Source: Gilvibacter sediminis
GTDB taxonomy: Bacteria; Bacteroidota; Bacteroidia; Flavobacteriales; Flavobacteriaceae
Assembly (NCBI RefSeq): GCF_028561565.1
Contig: NZ_JAQQTE010000022.1
Location: 212,299 to 276,298, forward strand
Length of the DNA: 64,000 nt
Reading direction: 5' to 3'
In this document: piece by piece, positions 24,801-32,230 of the stretch
How positions within the stretch are numbered: position 1 is the stretch's first letter
Layout: every line of letters begins with the position of its first letter
Made by a program: the position numbers and the translations under genes
Notes under the pieces: generated by a model
Seen by the model: the letters and a program-made list of their open reading frames with translations, nothing else
Told to the model about the DNA's origin: nothing
Database searches by the model: none

Positions 24801-25030
24801 GGTTCCCAATCAATCCCTCCGGAATCAGACATCCAAAGGCCACCGGAAGCGGTTCCGGCATACATCATTTGCGGATTGTCGTGTACAACATCAATGGCAG
24901 TTACACGCCCGCTCATACCCCCCGGTCCGATGTTTCGGGGTTCCATGTTTTCAAATTGTTCTAAGTCTACTGTTTGGCTCCATCCTCCGAGTGAGAATAG
25001 GATGGCAACGCCTAATAAAAGGTGTTTCAT
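21848..25030 (-). CDS. Exported BNR/sortilin-like beta-propeller protein
   Basis: A 1,060-residue exported protein. After a signal peptide (MKHLLLGVAILFSLGGWSQ), residues 30-750 hold many Asp-box (BNR) repeats such as SLDGGKSWE, TTDGGKSWE, TYDGGENW and STDGGESW. These form two beta-propellers like those of the sortilin (VPS10) group. The C-terminal 300 residues are a beta-rich part (KVNNFTWYLNEKG) and a helical part. Homologues are often annotated as glycosyl hydrolases, but no catalytic residues of a sialidase are evident and no enzyme role should be assumed. The upstream ATG at 25081 would add 17 non-signal residues; 25030 gives a clean signal peptide. A -7-like TACCTTTA lies at 25062-25055. 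Confidence 0.82.
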   Translation of the reverse strand: MKHLLLGVAILFSLGGWSQTVDLEQFENMEPRNIGPGGMSGRVTAIDVVHDNPQMMYAGTASGGLWMSDSGGIDWEPIFDDQPTASIGAVAIQQSNPSVIWVGTGEGNPRNSLNGGFGVYRSLDGGKSWESMGLEETRHIHRIIIHPDDPNTVYVGAIGSPWGEHPQRGVFKTTDGGKSWEKVLSANNKTGVADMVMDPSNPNKLIVALWEHKRDPWFFKSGGEGSGLFITYDGGENWTEKTDEDGLPAGDLGRIGIAIARNKPNVVYALVEAKKNALYKSTDGGESWTMINNKSDIGNRPFYYSEIYVDPQNENRVYSIFTYVNVSEDGGKNFNQLMPAYGVSNGVHPDHHAWWIHPENGNFMIDGNDGGLNITHDGGKNWRFVGNIPVAQFYHIAVDNEFPYNVYGGMQDNGSWRGPAYVWRAQGIRNSYWQEISFGDGFDVVPDRDDSRFGWSMSQQGYVSRYDWQTGNNYSVRPTHPDPDVQLRFNWNSAINIDPFDNGTIYFGSQFVHKSTDKGLTWEIISPDLTTNDPEKQKQGESGGLTMDATGAENHTTVLVIEPSPLEQNMLWAGTDDGRVHYTTNGGGSWTDVSKNIKGLPAGSWIVQIKASNKRKGEALLVANDYRRYNYSAYVYRTKDYGKTWQRIVDDNDVISYTLCIVEDPEEDNLLFMGTDDGLYVSINAGGDWVKWTNGFPTVPVKDLVIHPREHDLVIGTFGRAAWVLDDIRPLRALAADASKSKSTLALFDPATAYLAAYQQPTGSRFGGDALYNGENRDFGAQIRYLINKPEQEEKAEDAEEDEMAVKWDSITLNIYDGQRLIRTLKQKAPKDNKVNNFTWYLNEKGVDRPSRRIRTRNFGEPGGVEVKPGTYRLEMIYGDQTANSQITVKMDPRLDVPPQAIENAYQNGKTLEAMTQTAADAVKQLVESKNIAEDYKSKLSKLDKEAHKEAIDQSKEIIKSIDEVIALYLGKVDERQGITRNPEVTIMQRIGLARQYATSRPNGTTSTETRLMTQARTALKEGLDATNTFFTEQWPSYRAAIEAINTSAFKEVKQFSLQN

Positions 25031-25138
25031 GGTCAGGTTGGTTTTCAGAAAGCTTAAAGGTACTACATAAGATGTATACAATTCTTAAAGCAGTGTTAAC
25101 ACCTAGCTATTGGCCTGAGAATGTCTTAATTTTATACA

Positions 25139-26263
25139 ATGAAGAATCCAAAGCGTTCCATAGGGTTTGCTTTTACCCGTCACGAAGCAGAAGAGCAGTC
25201 TCCCTTTGACCGATTGTTCGAAGTTTTCCAAGAGTTGATCACTCATACTTCTGGGGATTTTGACGAGGCCATGGATTGGCTCGAGCAACTCGATCAAGAA
25301 TACCAACTCACCACAGAGGATTACACCTTAGACGATTTTGTTGAAGACCTCAAGAAGAAGGGGTACATCCGCGAGGAGATCAAACCAGATGGTTCCGGAG
25401 GAGTTGCACTTACAGAAAAGACCGAGCGCGCGCTTCGCAAAAGAGCCTTAGAGCAGATCTTTGGTCGCTTAAAAAGAAGCGGAGCAGGAAACCACAAAAC
25501 AAAATATACCGGCAACGGCGATGAAATGGCCGGAGAATTCCGCAACTATCAATTTGGAGATGCCTTGGATCGTATTTCCATGACGGAAAGCCTGCGCAAT
25601 GCACAGATCAATAATGGTTTGGATGGATTCCACTTAACAGAGAATGATTTAGTGGTGGAAGAGTCCATGTATAAGGCGCAGATGAGCACGGTACTTATGA
25701 TCGATATTAGCCACAGCATGATTCTTTACGGAGAGGATAGAATCACTCCAGCTAAGAAAGTGGCCATGGCGCTTTCTGAACTCATCATGACCCGCTATCC
25801 AAAAGACACCTTAGATATTTTAGTGTTTGGTAATGATGCTTGGCCCATCAAGGTCAAAGATTTGCCTTATCTGCAAGTAGGGCCTTATCATACCAACACA
25901 GTAGCTGGGCTACAGCTCGCTATGGATATGCTCCGCAGAAAAAGAAATACCAACAAACAGATCTTTATGATCACCGATGGGAAGCCAAGTTGTCTGCAAT
26001 TGCCTGACGGACGTTACTACAAGAACAGTAATGGATTGGATCCGCATATTGTGAGCAAATGCTACACTATGGCGGCACAGGCCCGAAAGTTGCATATTCC
26101 CATCACCACTTTTATGATCGCTCAAGACCCCTATTTAATGCAGTTTGTAGATCATTTTACGGCTGCTAATCAAGGAAAGGCCTTCTACACAGGGCTTAAA
26201 GGTTTGGGCGAGATGATTTTTACCGATTACGAAGCCAATCGCAAAAAGCGAATTAAAGGATAA
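25139..26263 (+). CDS. VWA-domain protein paired with an AAA+ ATPase
   Basis: A 374-residue cytoplasmic protein. The N-terminal half is helical and acidic. The C-terminal half is a von Willebrand A domain with an intact MIDAS motif, DISHS (DxSxS, near residue 188), and the later ITDGKPS. VWA proteins of this kind work with an AAA+ partner to insert metals or remodel complexes. Its partner follows seven bases downstream. The region between this gene and the divergent BNR gene holds a palindrome, GTGTTAACAC at 25093-25102, of unknown role. Confidence 0.85.
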   Translation: MKNPKRSIGFAFTRHEAEEQSPFDRLFEVFQELITHTSGDFDEAMDWLEQLDQEYQLTTEDYTLDDFVEDLKKKGYIREEIKPDGSGGVALTEKTERALRKRALEQIFGRLKRSGAGNHKTKYTGNGDEMAGEFRNYQFGDALDRISMTESLRNAQINNGLDGFHLTENDLVVEESMYKAQMSTVLMIDISHSMILYGEDRITPAKKVAMALSELIMTRYPKDTLDILVFGNDAWPIKVKDLPYLQVGPYHTNTVAGLQLAMDMLRRKRNTNKQIFMITDGKPSCLQLPDGRYYKNSNGLDPHIVSKCYTMAAQARKLHIPITTFMIAQDPYLMQFVDHFTAANQGKAFYTGLKGLGEMIFTDYEANRKKRIKG

Positions 26264-26270
26264 AAGAGCT

Positions 26271-27734
26271 ATGAATACAGAGAAGATTAAAACGCTTAAA
26301 GAACTCAAGGCTGCAGGATATACCTATCAGTCTGTCAAAGATGAATTGCGCAAGAACTTAATAGCCAAATTACAGGCCAAAGAAACCGTTTTTGAAGGCA
26401 TCCATGGTTATGAATATTCCGTGATCCCAGAACTGGAGCGCGCCATCTTAAGTAAACACAACATAAATTTATTAGGCCTAAGAGGGCAGGCTAAAACGCG
26501 TTTGGCGCGTCAAATGATCAGCCTTTTGGATGAATACATTCCTGTAGTTGCTGGTAGTGAGATCAATGATGATCCTTTTGCGCCAGTTTCGCGCTATGCT
26601 CGTGAATTATTAGCTGAGAAAGGAGATGATACTCCGATCAGCTGGTTGCACCGAGAGGATCGCTTTGCAGAGAAGCTTGCCACTCCAGACGTGACTGTTG
26701 CAGATCTTATTGGTGATGTGGATCCAATAAAAGCGGCCAATCTAAAATTGACCTATGCAGATGATCGCGTGATCCACTTTGGGATGATCCCAAGAGCCAA
26801 TCGTTGCATCTTTGTGATCAACGAATTGCCGGATCTTCAAGCGCGAATTCAAGTGGCGCTGTTCAATATCCTTCAGGAAGGAGATGTACAGATCCGCGGC
26901 TTCAAACTGCGTTTGCCACTAGACATACAATTTGTCTTTACCGCAAACCCGGAGGATTATACCAATCGCGGGAGCATAGTCACGCCGCTTAAGGACCGTA
27001 TTGGTTCGCAGATCTTAACGCACTATCCAGACAGTTTGGAGATCGCCAGAAAGATCACTCAGCAAGAAACAGAGGCTGCCGCTGCAGAAAAGGCCAATAT
27101 CTATGTGCCAGATTTGGCCAAAGATATTTTGGAACAGATCAGTTTTGAAGCGCGGAAAAGCGAGTTCATTGATGCCAAGAGTGGCGTTAGTGCGCGTATG
27201 AGTATTACGGCTTATCAAAACCTACTCAGTACTGCAGAGCGCCGTGCCTTGATCAATAATGAATCGGAGACCACGGTGCGTTTGGGAGACTTTATGGGAG
27301 TGATTCCTGCCATTACTGGTAAAGTAGAACTCGTTTATGAAGGCGAACAAGAAGGAGCGGCTCAAGTGGCTCAACAACTCATAGCTGATGCCGTTTTGGC
27401 CAGCTTTGAAAAGCATTTCCCTAAAGTAGAAAAGCTGCAACGAGACGGAGACAAAGATCCTTATGCTGAGGTTGTCGCTTGGTTCTTTGAAGAACCTGGA
27501 TTTGAACTCTTAGATAATCTCTCTGATGCTGAATACACCAGCGCGTTGAATCGAATTCATCCGCTAGACGATTTGGTACGTGAATACACGCCAGATCTGG
27601 CCAAGGAAGATCGCGCCTTCTATAAAGAGAGCATCTTATGGGCGCTAGCCGAGTATAAAAAGCTCAGCAAACACCCAATGGGAGATGGTCTACACTTTAA
27701 AGATCTCTACGGAAGCTATATCAGCGGACTTTAA
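26271..27734 (+). CDS. Magnesium chelatase-like AAA+ ATPase (MoxR/ChlI group)
   Basis: A 487-residue AAA+ ATPase. The P-loop reads LLGLRGQAKTRLA near residue 70: Ala stands where the usual GxGK(T/S) has Gly. The Walker B segment reads CIFVINELPDL, with Asn-Glu rather than Asp-Glu. ADLIGDVDP is also present, and the sensor region is VFTANPEDYTNRGSIVTPLKDRIG. It is likely to couple ATP hydrolysis to remodelling of a target through the VWA protein encoded just upstream, a pair known as RavA/ViaA-, ChlI/ChlD- or MoxR-like in other bacteria. There are no chlorophyll genes nearby, so magnesium chelation is not its expected role. The last four bases overlap the end of the convergent gene. Confidence 0.85.
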   Translation: MNTEKIKTLKELKAAGYTYQSVKDELRKNLIAKLQAKETVFEGIHGYEYSVIPELERAILSKHNINLLGLRGQAKTRLARQMISLLDEYIPVVAGSEINDDPFAPVSRYARELLAEKGDDTPISWLHREDRFAEKLATPDVTVADLIGDVDPIKAANLKLTYADDRVIHFGMIPRANRCIFVINELPDLQARIQVALFNILQEGDVQIRGFKLRLPLDIQFVFTANPEDYTNRGSIVTPLKDRIGSQILTHYPDSLEIARKITQQETEAAAAEKANIYVPDLAKDILEQISFEARKSEFIDAKSGVSARMSITAYQNLLSTAERRALINNESETTVRLGDFMGVIPAITGKVELVYEGEQEGAAQVAQQLIADAVLASFEKHFPKVEKLQRDGDKDPYAEVVAWFFEEPGFELLDNLSDAEYTSALNRIHPLDDLVREYTPDLAKEDRAFYKESILWALAEYKKLSKHPMGDGLHFKDLYGSYISGL

Positions 27735-28312
27735 GAGCGCGGTTCAAATACCCAATAGGCTTTTCCACTTTGTGGGTTGAAGCTTACTTTATGAATTCCA
27801 AGAGGGCTGTAGATCAAATATTTTCCTTTGATCTCCAGCTCTTTTCCGTTTAAGGTCGCCTTGTAATCTCCATCCATATAGGTGAAAACAACACCATTGC
27901 TAAAGTTTAGGGTTACATTTTGCAAGCCGTAATTACGCTTGGAAGCACTCAAGGTCTTGGTGACCGAAATACCGTTAGAGGTGTAACCCCAATTGCTATC
28001 GGATTGTGTTACCTGTAACCTTTTTGCCGGATTTAAGGTGAGTTTACCGCTGGTTAAAGTATAGGTTTCGGGTTTGTCTCTATAGCTTGGATAGAGAGTA
28101 AGCTCATAAGTGGAACGGATCTCAAATTGTTTAGCATCACTTTTATCTGAAAAAACAACGGCTCCGGTCTCATCCGTGAGTTCAAAAGGAGTATTGGGCG
28201 GATAGCTGATTTGATCAGAAGATTGGCCTGAGCGATAGATCGTCAGATATTCATCTTGAGCTTGAGATAACCAAGCACTGAGTAAAAGACTTATGGTAAG
28301 TATAGTTTTCAT
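27731..28312 (-). CDS. Exported protein of unknown function
   Basis: A 193-residue protein with a signal peptide (MKTILTISLLLSAWLSQAQ) and a predicted all-beta mature part rich in Thr, Ser, Tyr and Asn. I recognise no family. It begins 29 bases after the stop of the amidohydrolase gene, which starts shortly after the outer-membrane barrel, so the three minus-strand genes may form one transcript. Its stop overlaps that of the convergent ATPase gene by four bases. Confidence 0.6.
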   Translation of the reverse strand: MKTILTISLLLSAWLSQAQDEYLTIYRSGQSSDQISYPPNTPFELTDETGAVVFSDKSDAKQFEIRSTYELTLYPSYRDKPETYTLTSGKLTLNPAKRLQVTQSDSNWGYTSNGISVTKTLSASKRNYGLQNVTLNFSNGVVFTYMDGDYKATLNGKELEIKGKYLIYSPLGIHKVSFNPQSGKAYWVFEPRS

Positions 28313-28341
28313 AATTCTGTATTGGATTTAATTTTTGAGGT

Positions 28342-29619
28342 TTATTTTAAGATTTTCCCGCCTTTGATTTTTAAATGGATCTTTTTATCAAAATCTCTAT
28401 CGTTATAAGGATTAGTCCCGATCACTAAAAAATCGGCATCAAATGATTCGGTTATACTCCCGATTTTTCTTTCGGGATAGATATACTGCGGGGTATAAAT
28501 TGCTAATATTCTGAATATCTCGTGAGCGCGAAAATCCGTCCAATCTCTGAGCGCTTCAATTTCTGGTGCTAAGGTCTTATTGAATCGATCTGAACCGATC
28601 AAGACCTTACCACCAGCTTCATAATAGCGTCTCAAAAAGTCTGATGTCATTGCCTTACGCGCTTCCATCTCAGCGCCTGCAGCGCCGTCCATGTGCCATT
28701 GTATGGTTGTGATCACTGCAAGGTCTGCAGCCACAGCTTTTGTGATCAATTCGTCAGAAACGTAATAATTTTGCTGTTCTCCAGGATCTCCAGTAAAGCC
28801 TATGCTCGGTTGATGTGCAACGGCATCCACGCCAATAGATACAGCTAATTCAAAATCGCTTTTGTTCTCAATATGTGCGAAGACGCGTTTGCCTTTTTTA
28901 TGTGCTTCTTTCACAACGTAAGCAGCGACTTCTGGACTTAATCCACTATTGCCAGCAATAGTATCTGAGGCGTTTTGCTCATAATTCGCTGCGTCTAAAA
29001 GAAAGATCTTGACCACGTAAGGTTGGCCCTCAAAGAAGAACGGGAGTTTCTCTTCTGCATCTTTTATATTGTCCATGAATATATAACTGTTGTTCTCGTC
29101 CAATCGACTGGACTTGATCTCCTTTTCTTTGGATTTCCAAGTGCTGGCATCACTGAGGCCCATAGCAAAGGGCTCATAGGCCATAAAGGGATGACCTAAT
29201 GTACTGGTGAGTCCCTGAAGCGAGAACTTTACCTCCGGTGTATCATAAGTAGTGTACTTATCGCCAATTTTTTCAACGAGGTCTTTTTTGCTCGTAAGAT
29301 TCAAGACGTAATAGCAACCTTCATTTAAATATTGCTGTGGTAGGAATCCCAGCTGCCATTCACGATCCAAATTATGAGTATGGGCATCTGCGAAGGCTGG
29401 GATTACAAATTTGCCACTGATATCAATAATGGAGTCTATCCGAGCAGGTTCTTCAAAGGTTATTTTACCATTGACGGTGAAGAAGTTTAACTCCAGAAAG
29501 GTGTTGTAACGCTGTTGGTCTTCTGCTTTAAATACTTTTCCTCCTTGGAATAGATAGTTTTGTGCACACACCGTAAGGACGCTGGTCAGAAAGGTGAGTA
29601 TGAGTAATGGTAGTTTCAT
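28342..29619 (-). CDS. Exported amidohydrolase family protein
   Basis: A 425-residue protein with a signal peptide (LLILTFLTSVLTVCAQ). The metal-dependent hydrolase core has FADAHTHNLDREW (the HxH metal motif near residue 80), KRVFAHIENKSDFELAV and AVAHQPSIGF with further His ligands, then VLIGSDRFN with the catalytic Asp. The C-terminus ends with the family's small beta domain (FDADFLVIGTNPYNDRDFDKKIHLKIKGGKIL). It probably hydrolyses an amide or ester bond in the periplasm, but the substrate is unknown. It lies six bases after the barrel gene stop, in the same direction. Confidence 0.8.
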   Translation of the reverse strand: MKLPLLILTFLTSVLTVCAQNYLFQGGKVFKAEDQQRYNTFLELNFFTVNGKITFEEPARIDSIIDISGKFVIPAFADAHTHNLDREWQLGFLPQQYLNEGCYYVLNLTSKKDLVEKIGDKYTTYDTPEVKFSLQGLTSTLGHPFMAYEPFAMGLSDASTWKSKEKEIKSSRLDENNSYIFMDNIKDAEEKLPFFFEGQPYVVKIFLLDAANYEQNASDTIAGNSGLSPEVAAYVVKEAHKKGKRVFAHIENKSDFELAVSIGVDAVAHQPSIGFTGDPGEQQNYYVSDELITKAVAADLAVITTIQWHMDGAAGAEMEARKAMTSDFLRRYYEAGGKVLIGSDRFNKTLAPEIEALRDWTDFRAHEIFRILAIYTPQYIYPERKIGSITESFDADFLVIGTNPYNDRDFDKKIHLKIKGGKILK

Positions 29620-29624
29620 GATTT

Positions 29625-32045
29625 TTAATTTTCGATTCGGCCGGATTCGTCTTCTATGGCCGTTTTTCTTTTTCGTGCTTTTTTCACCTCGTCAGATCCG
29701 AAGTTGTAATTCAAACTCATTCGGAACTGTCTGCTGTCGGATCCACCGCTTCCGTCAATGATCAGATCACCGAACTCCGTAACTCCTTGCCAGGGCGAGG
29801 TAAAAAGGATATCACTCCCTGCTAAGCGTAAGGTGAGTTTGTCGTTAAAGAATTTTTTCTGCAGCGCCACATCTAGGGATCCAAGACTTTGGGTCTGATA
29901 GGTTCCTCCCCAAATAGAAGGCGATTGGAACCAACCCGAGACCTCAAAGGTGAAATCCGCAGGCAACTTAAAAGTATTCTGTCCGTAGAAACTCAGAGTG
30001 TTTTGACTCACGGCCAAGAAATCTTCTGAGGTGGCTTCATATTCGCTTCTAAAGGCATTAATACTGAAGTAAATGCTCCACCAGTCGTTGATACGCGTCG
30101 GGTAGGACACTCCCAGATTATACACTCTTTGGTTGGCCACGTTGCGTTGATTGATGAAGTTTTGATCTTCCCCAAGGGCCTCGGTAACCTGAGCAAAAAA
30201 GTCAGAGATATAGGTATAGGTAAAAGAGGTGGTCAAACGGTAATTATAGGTGTGTGATAGTTTGATGTTGTTGGTGTACTGTGGTTGTAGAAAAGGATTT
30301 CCTTGTCTAAAGGTCAGCTCGTCAATTTTGAATTGGAAAGGATTCAAACTCTGATAGGTTGGGCGTTGAATCCTGCGACTGTAGGTCAAGGCCAAGCTGT
30401 TCTTTCTGTTGAGTTGGTAGGTCAATCCACCACTGGGAAACCAATCGGTATAGTTGCGCTCCACCAGGTCATTGGCGTTGTCTTGGGCTGAGGTCAAATC
30501 TCCTTCAGAGATGGTTTGTTCTACTCTTAGCCCTAATTGCAAGTTCCATTTGTCCCAACGGATGTTGTAATTCAAATAAGCGGCGTTGATCTGCTCGGTA
30601 TAATCAAAGGTGTTCGTTTGCTCTAGGTTGAGGATCTCTTGTCCATCCACCACATCAAAGAAGTCAAAGACATTATTGGTCTTTACGTAAGAATAGCGAA
30701 TTCCAGCGGCGAGTTTTCCGCTCATCAGCGGTTGTTCGTAATCTACCTGTCCTGCAATGATATCGATCTGAATCGGAGTGATGAATCGAGCAATGGATTC
30801 GCTCAGGGTGTCTTCTTCAGCGCCGTTGAGGTAGAAGTTAGGCTGAAAGTTGTTGCGGTCGCTGTAAAAGTTTCCGTAGTTGAGATCTACTGTAAATTCT
30901 CTGCCAATGGTGTCTTTGTATTTGTAGTTGAGGTTTCCGTTGAGGTTTGATGAGACGTTGTCTGAGTTGCTCTGAGCGATCAATACCTCTACGGGCGTGG
31001 TTTCGCCTCCAGGGATAATAGGGGTACGGCTGTTGGTTCTGTTGATCACATTACTGAAGTTGGCATTGAAAAGTGCCCCCAGGGTATGTTTATCGTTGAT
31101 GTAGTAGTCAAAACCTGTTTTGATGTTGTGATTGTTGATGTCTAGAACCGTAGTGCTCCGCTGATCAAAGGTGGTTCCGTTTTGACGTCTAAACAGATCA
31201 ATAAAACCAAAACCGTCTCCAAAGCGGTTGCTGTAAGTTCCGTAGAGGTTGGTCTTTTTACCGCGGTTGTTCAGATTGATGGAACTGTTCACCCGTGGAA
31301 ATTTACCTTGGATATATCCTAGGGTCAAAGAACCGTTGGTTCCCAAGCTCTTGTTGCGCTTAAGAATGATATTGATGATCCCAGCGTTTCCAGCAGCCTC
31401 GTATTTAGAGGAGGGTTGGGTGATGATTTCTATAGATTCAATATCTGTGGATTGCAGCGTCTCTAAGTAGTTGATCAAATCCTGACCAGCAAGCACAGAA
31501 GGTCTTCCATCAATATAGATTTGCACGCCAGCTTTCCCTTCTACTATAATACTGTTGTTATTATCTATAAGTACGCCCGGGGCTTTTCTGAGCAATTCAA
31601 AACCAGTACTTCCTGTAGCATTGATGGTCTTATCTACATTAAAGACCGTTTTATCCGCTAAGACTTCTACAATCGGTTTTTCTGCAATGATGGTAACCTC
31701 ATCTAAGGCTTCGGCAGCCTCTTTTAAAGTAATTGTAGGAAGCTTCAAGTTCTCAGTTAGCGTAAAGGCTTCGGACTCGTAGGGAGCAAAACCCAAACTG
31801 TTCAGCGCAATATAATAACGGTCACTTTGCAGTTCTTTGATCACAAAGTATCCATTATCATCACTAATTGTTGCTTTGACCAAGGTGCTGTCTTGTACCT
31901 TGTATAAATAGGTGGTGGCAAAGGCGACGGGTTGATTGTTAGGATCTACCAATTGCCCACTGAGCTCTAAGTTTTGGGCCGTTATTAAACTACTGCTGAG
32001 CAGCAGTATTAATAAACTGATTCGTATTTTGATTGCAATGTTCAT
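29625..32045 (-). CDS. Outer-membrane beta-barrel protein (TonB-dependent-receptor-like, OMP_b-brl_3)
   Basis: An 806-residue outer-membrane protein. A signal peptide ends near TAQ, followed by a carboxypeptidase-like domain (LELSGQLVDPNNQPVAFA), a plug-like segment (ELLRKAPGVLIDNNN, IYIDGRPSV near residue 180), and a long barrel in which Tyr/Asn/Arg-rich strands end in FRMSLNYNFG. The tail is basic. No classical TonB box is obvious. This is the outer membrane beta-barrel family group common in Bacteroidota, with ligand unknown. An ATG at 32072 adds nine residues; 32045 gives a cleaner signal peptide. It is divergent from the serine hydrolase operon and shares a region that holds LytTR-type boxes. 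Confidence 0.82.
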   Translation of the reverse strand: MNIAIKIRISLLILLLSSSLITAQNLELSGQLVDPNNQPVAFATTYLYKVQDSTLVKATISDDNGYFVIKELQSDRYYIALNSLGFAPYESEAFTLTENLKLPTITLKEAAEALDEVTIIAEKPIVEVLADKTVFNVDKTINATGSTGFELLRKAPGVLIDNNNSIIVEGKAGVQIYIDGRPSVLAGQDLINYLETLQSTDIESIEIITQPSSKYEAAGNAGIINIILKRNKSLGTNGSLTLGYIQGKFPRVNSSINLNNRGKKTNLYGTYSNRFGDGFGFIDLFRRQNGTTFDQRSTTVLDINNHNIKTGFDYYINDKHTLGALFNANFSNVINRTNSRTPIIPGGETTPVEVLIAQSNSDNVSSNLNGNLNYKYKDTIGREFTVDLNYGNFYSDRNNFQPNFYLNGAEEDTLSESIARFITPIQIDIIAGQVDYEQPLMSGKLAAGIRYSYVKTNNVFDFFDVVDGQEILNLEQTNTFDYTEQINAAYLNYNIRWDKWNLQLGLRVEQTISEGDLTSAQDNANDLVERNYTDWFPSGGLTYQLNRKNSLALTYSRRIQRPTYQSLNPFQFKIDELTFRQGNPFLQPQYTNNIKLSHTYNYRLTTSFTYTYISDFFAQVTEALGEDQNFINQRNVANQRVYNLGVSYPTRINDWWSIYFSINAFRSEYEATSEDFLAVSQNTLSFYGQNTFKLPADFTFEVSGWFQSPSIWGGTYQTQSLGSLDVALQKKFFNDKLTLRLAGSDILFTSPWQGVTEFGDLIIDGSGGSDSRQFRMSLNYNFGSDEVKKARKRKTAIEDESGRIEN

Positions 32046-32115
32046 AAAGCTGATGTTTGATTGATAAGGCAAATATGAAACGGCTTTAAGACATATAAAA
32101 GAACTATCCGACCAG

Positions 32116-32168
32116 TGGCCCTATGAGCCGATGAACGTGCCCGGACCATTCATCGGGCTATAGGCCCA
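32116..32168. repeat. Large imperfect inverted repeat between divergent genes
   Basis: The arms at 32116-32135 and 32149-32168 pair in about 16 of 20 positions across a loop of about 13 bases. The right arm overlaps one LytTR-type box and reaches into the next; the left arm contains the same core reversed (GATGAACG). It may be an operator bound by a dimer for the two divergent genes. Confidence 0.6.
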
Positions 32169-32214
32169 TTCGTCTGATGGAGCTATTCGAATCAAATTCA
32201 GGTTCTTAAATTTG
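32145..32214 (+). promoter_or_regulatory. LytTR-type boxes and promoter of the serine hydrolase operon
   Basis: ACCATTCAT (32145-32153) and CCCATTCGT (32165-32173) have a 20-base period. They resemble the LytTR core with ATT for GTT, and also the AlgR box CCGTTCGTC. A perfect -7 box TAAATTTG (32207-32214) starts 33 bases after the second box, the same distance as at three other promoters here. The ATG at 32231 is 17 bases on. The downstream operon encodes a LytTR regulator, so autoregulation is likely. Confidence 0.62.
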
Positions 32215-32230
32215 AGTAAATTTCATCATC

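Noticed and set aside
32187..32200. TTCGAATC-like sequence suggesting a tRNA T-arm
   Set aside because: No cloverleaf can be built around it; it lies in a promoter region.
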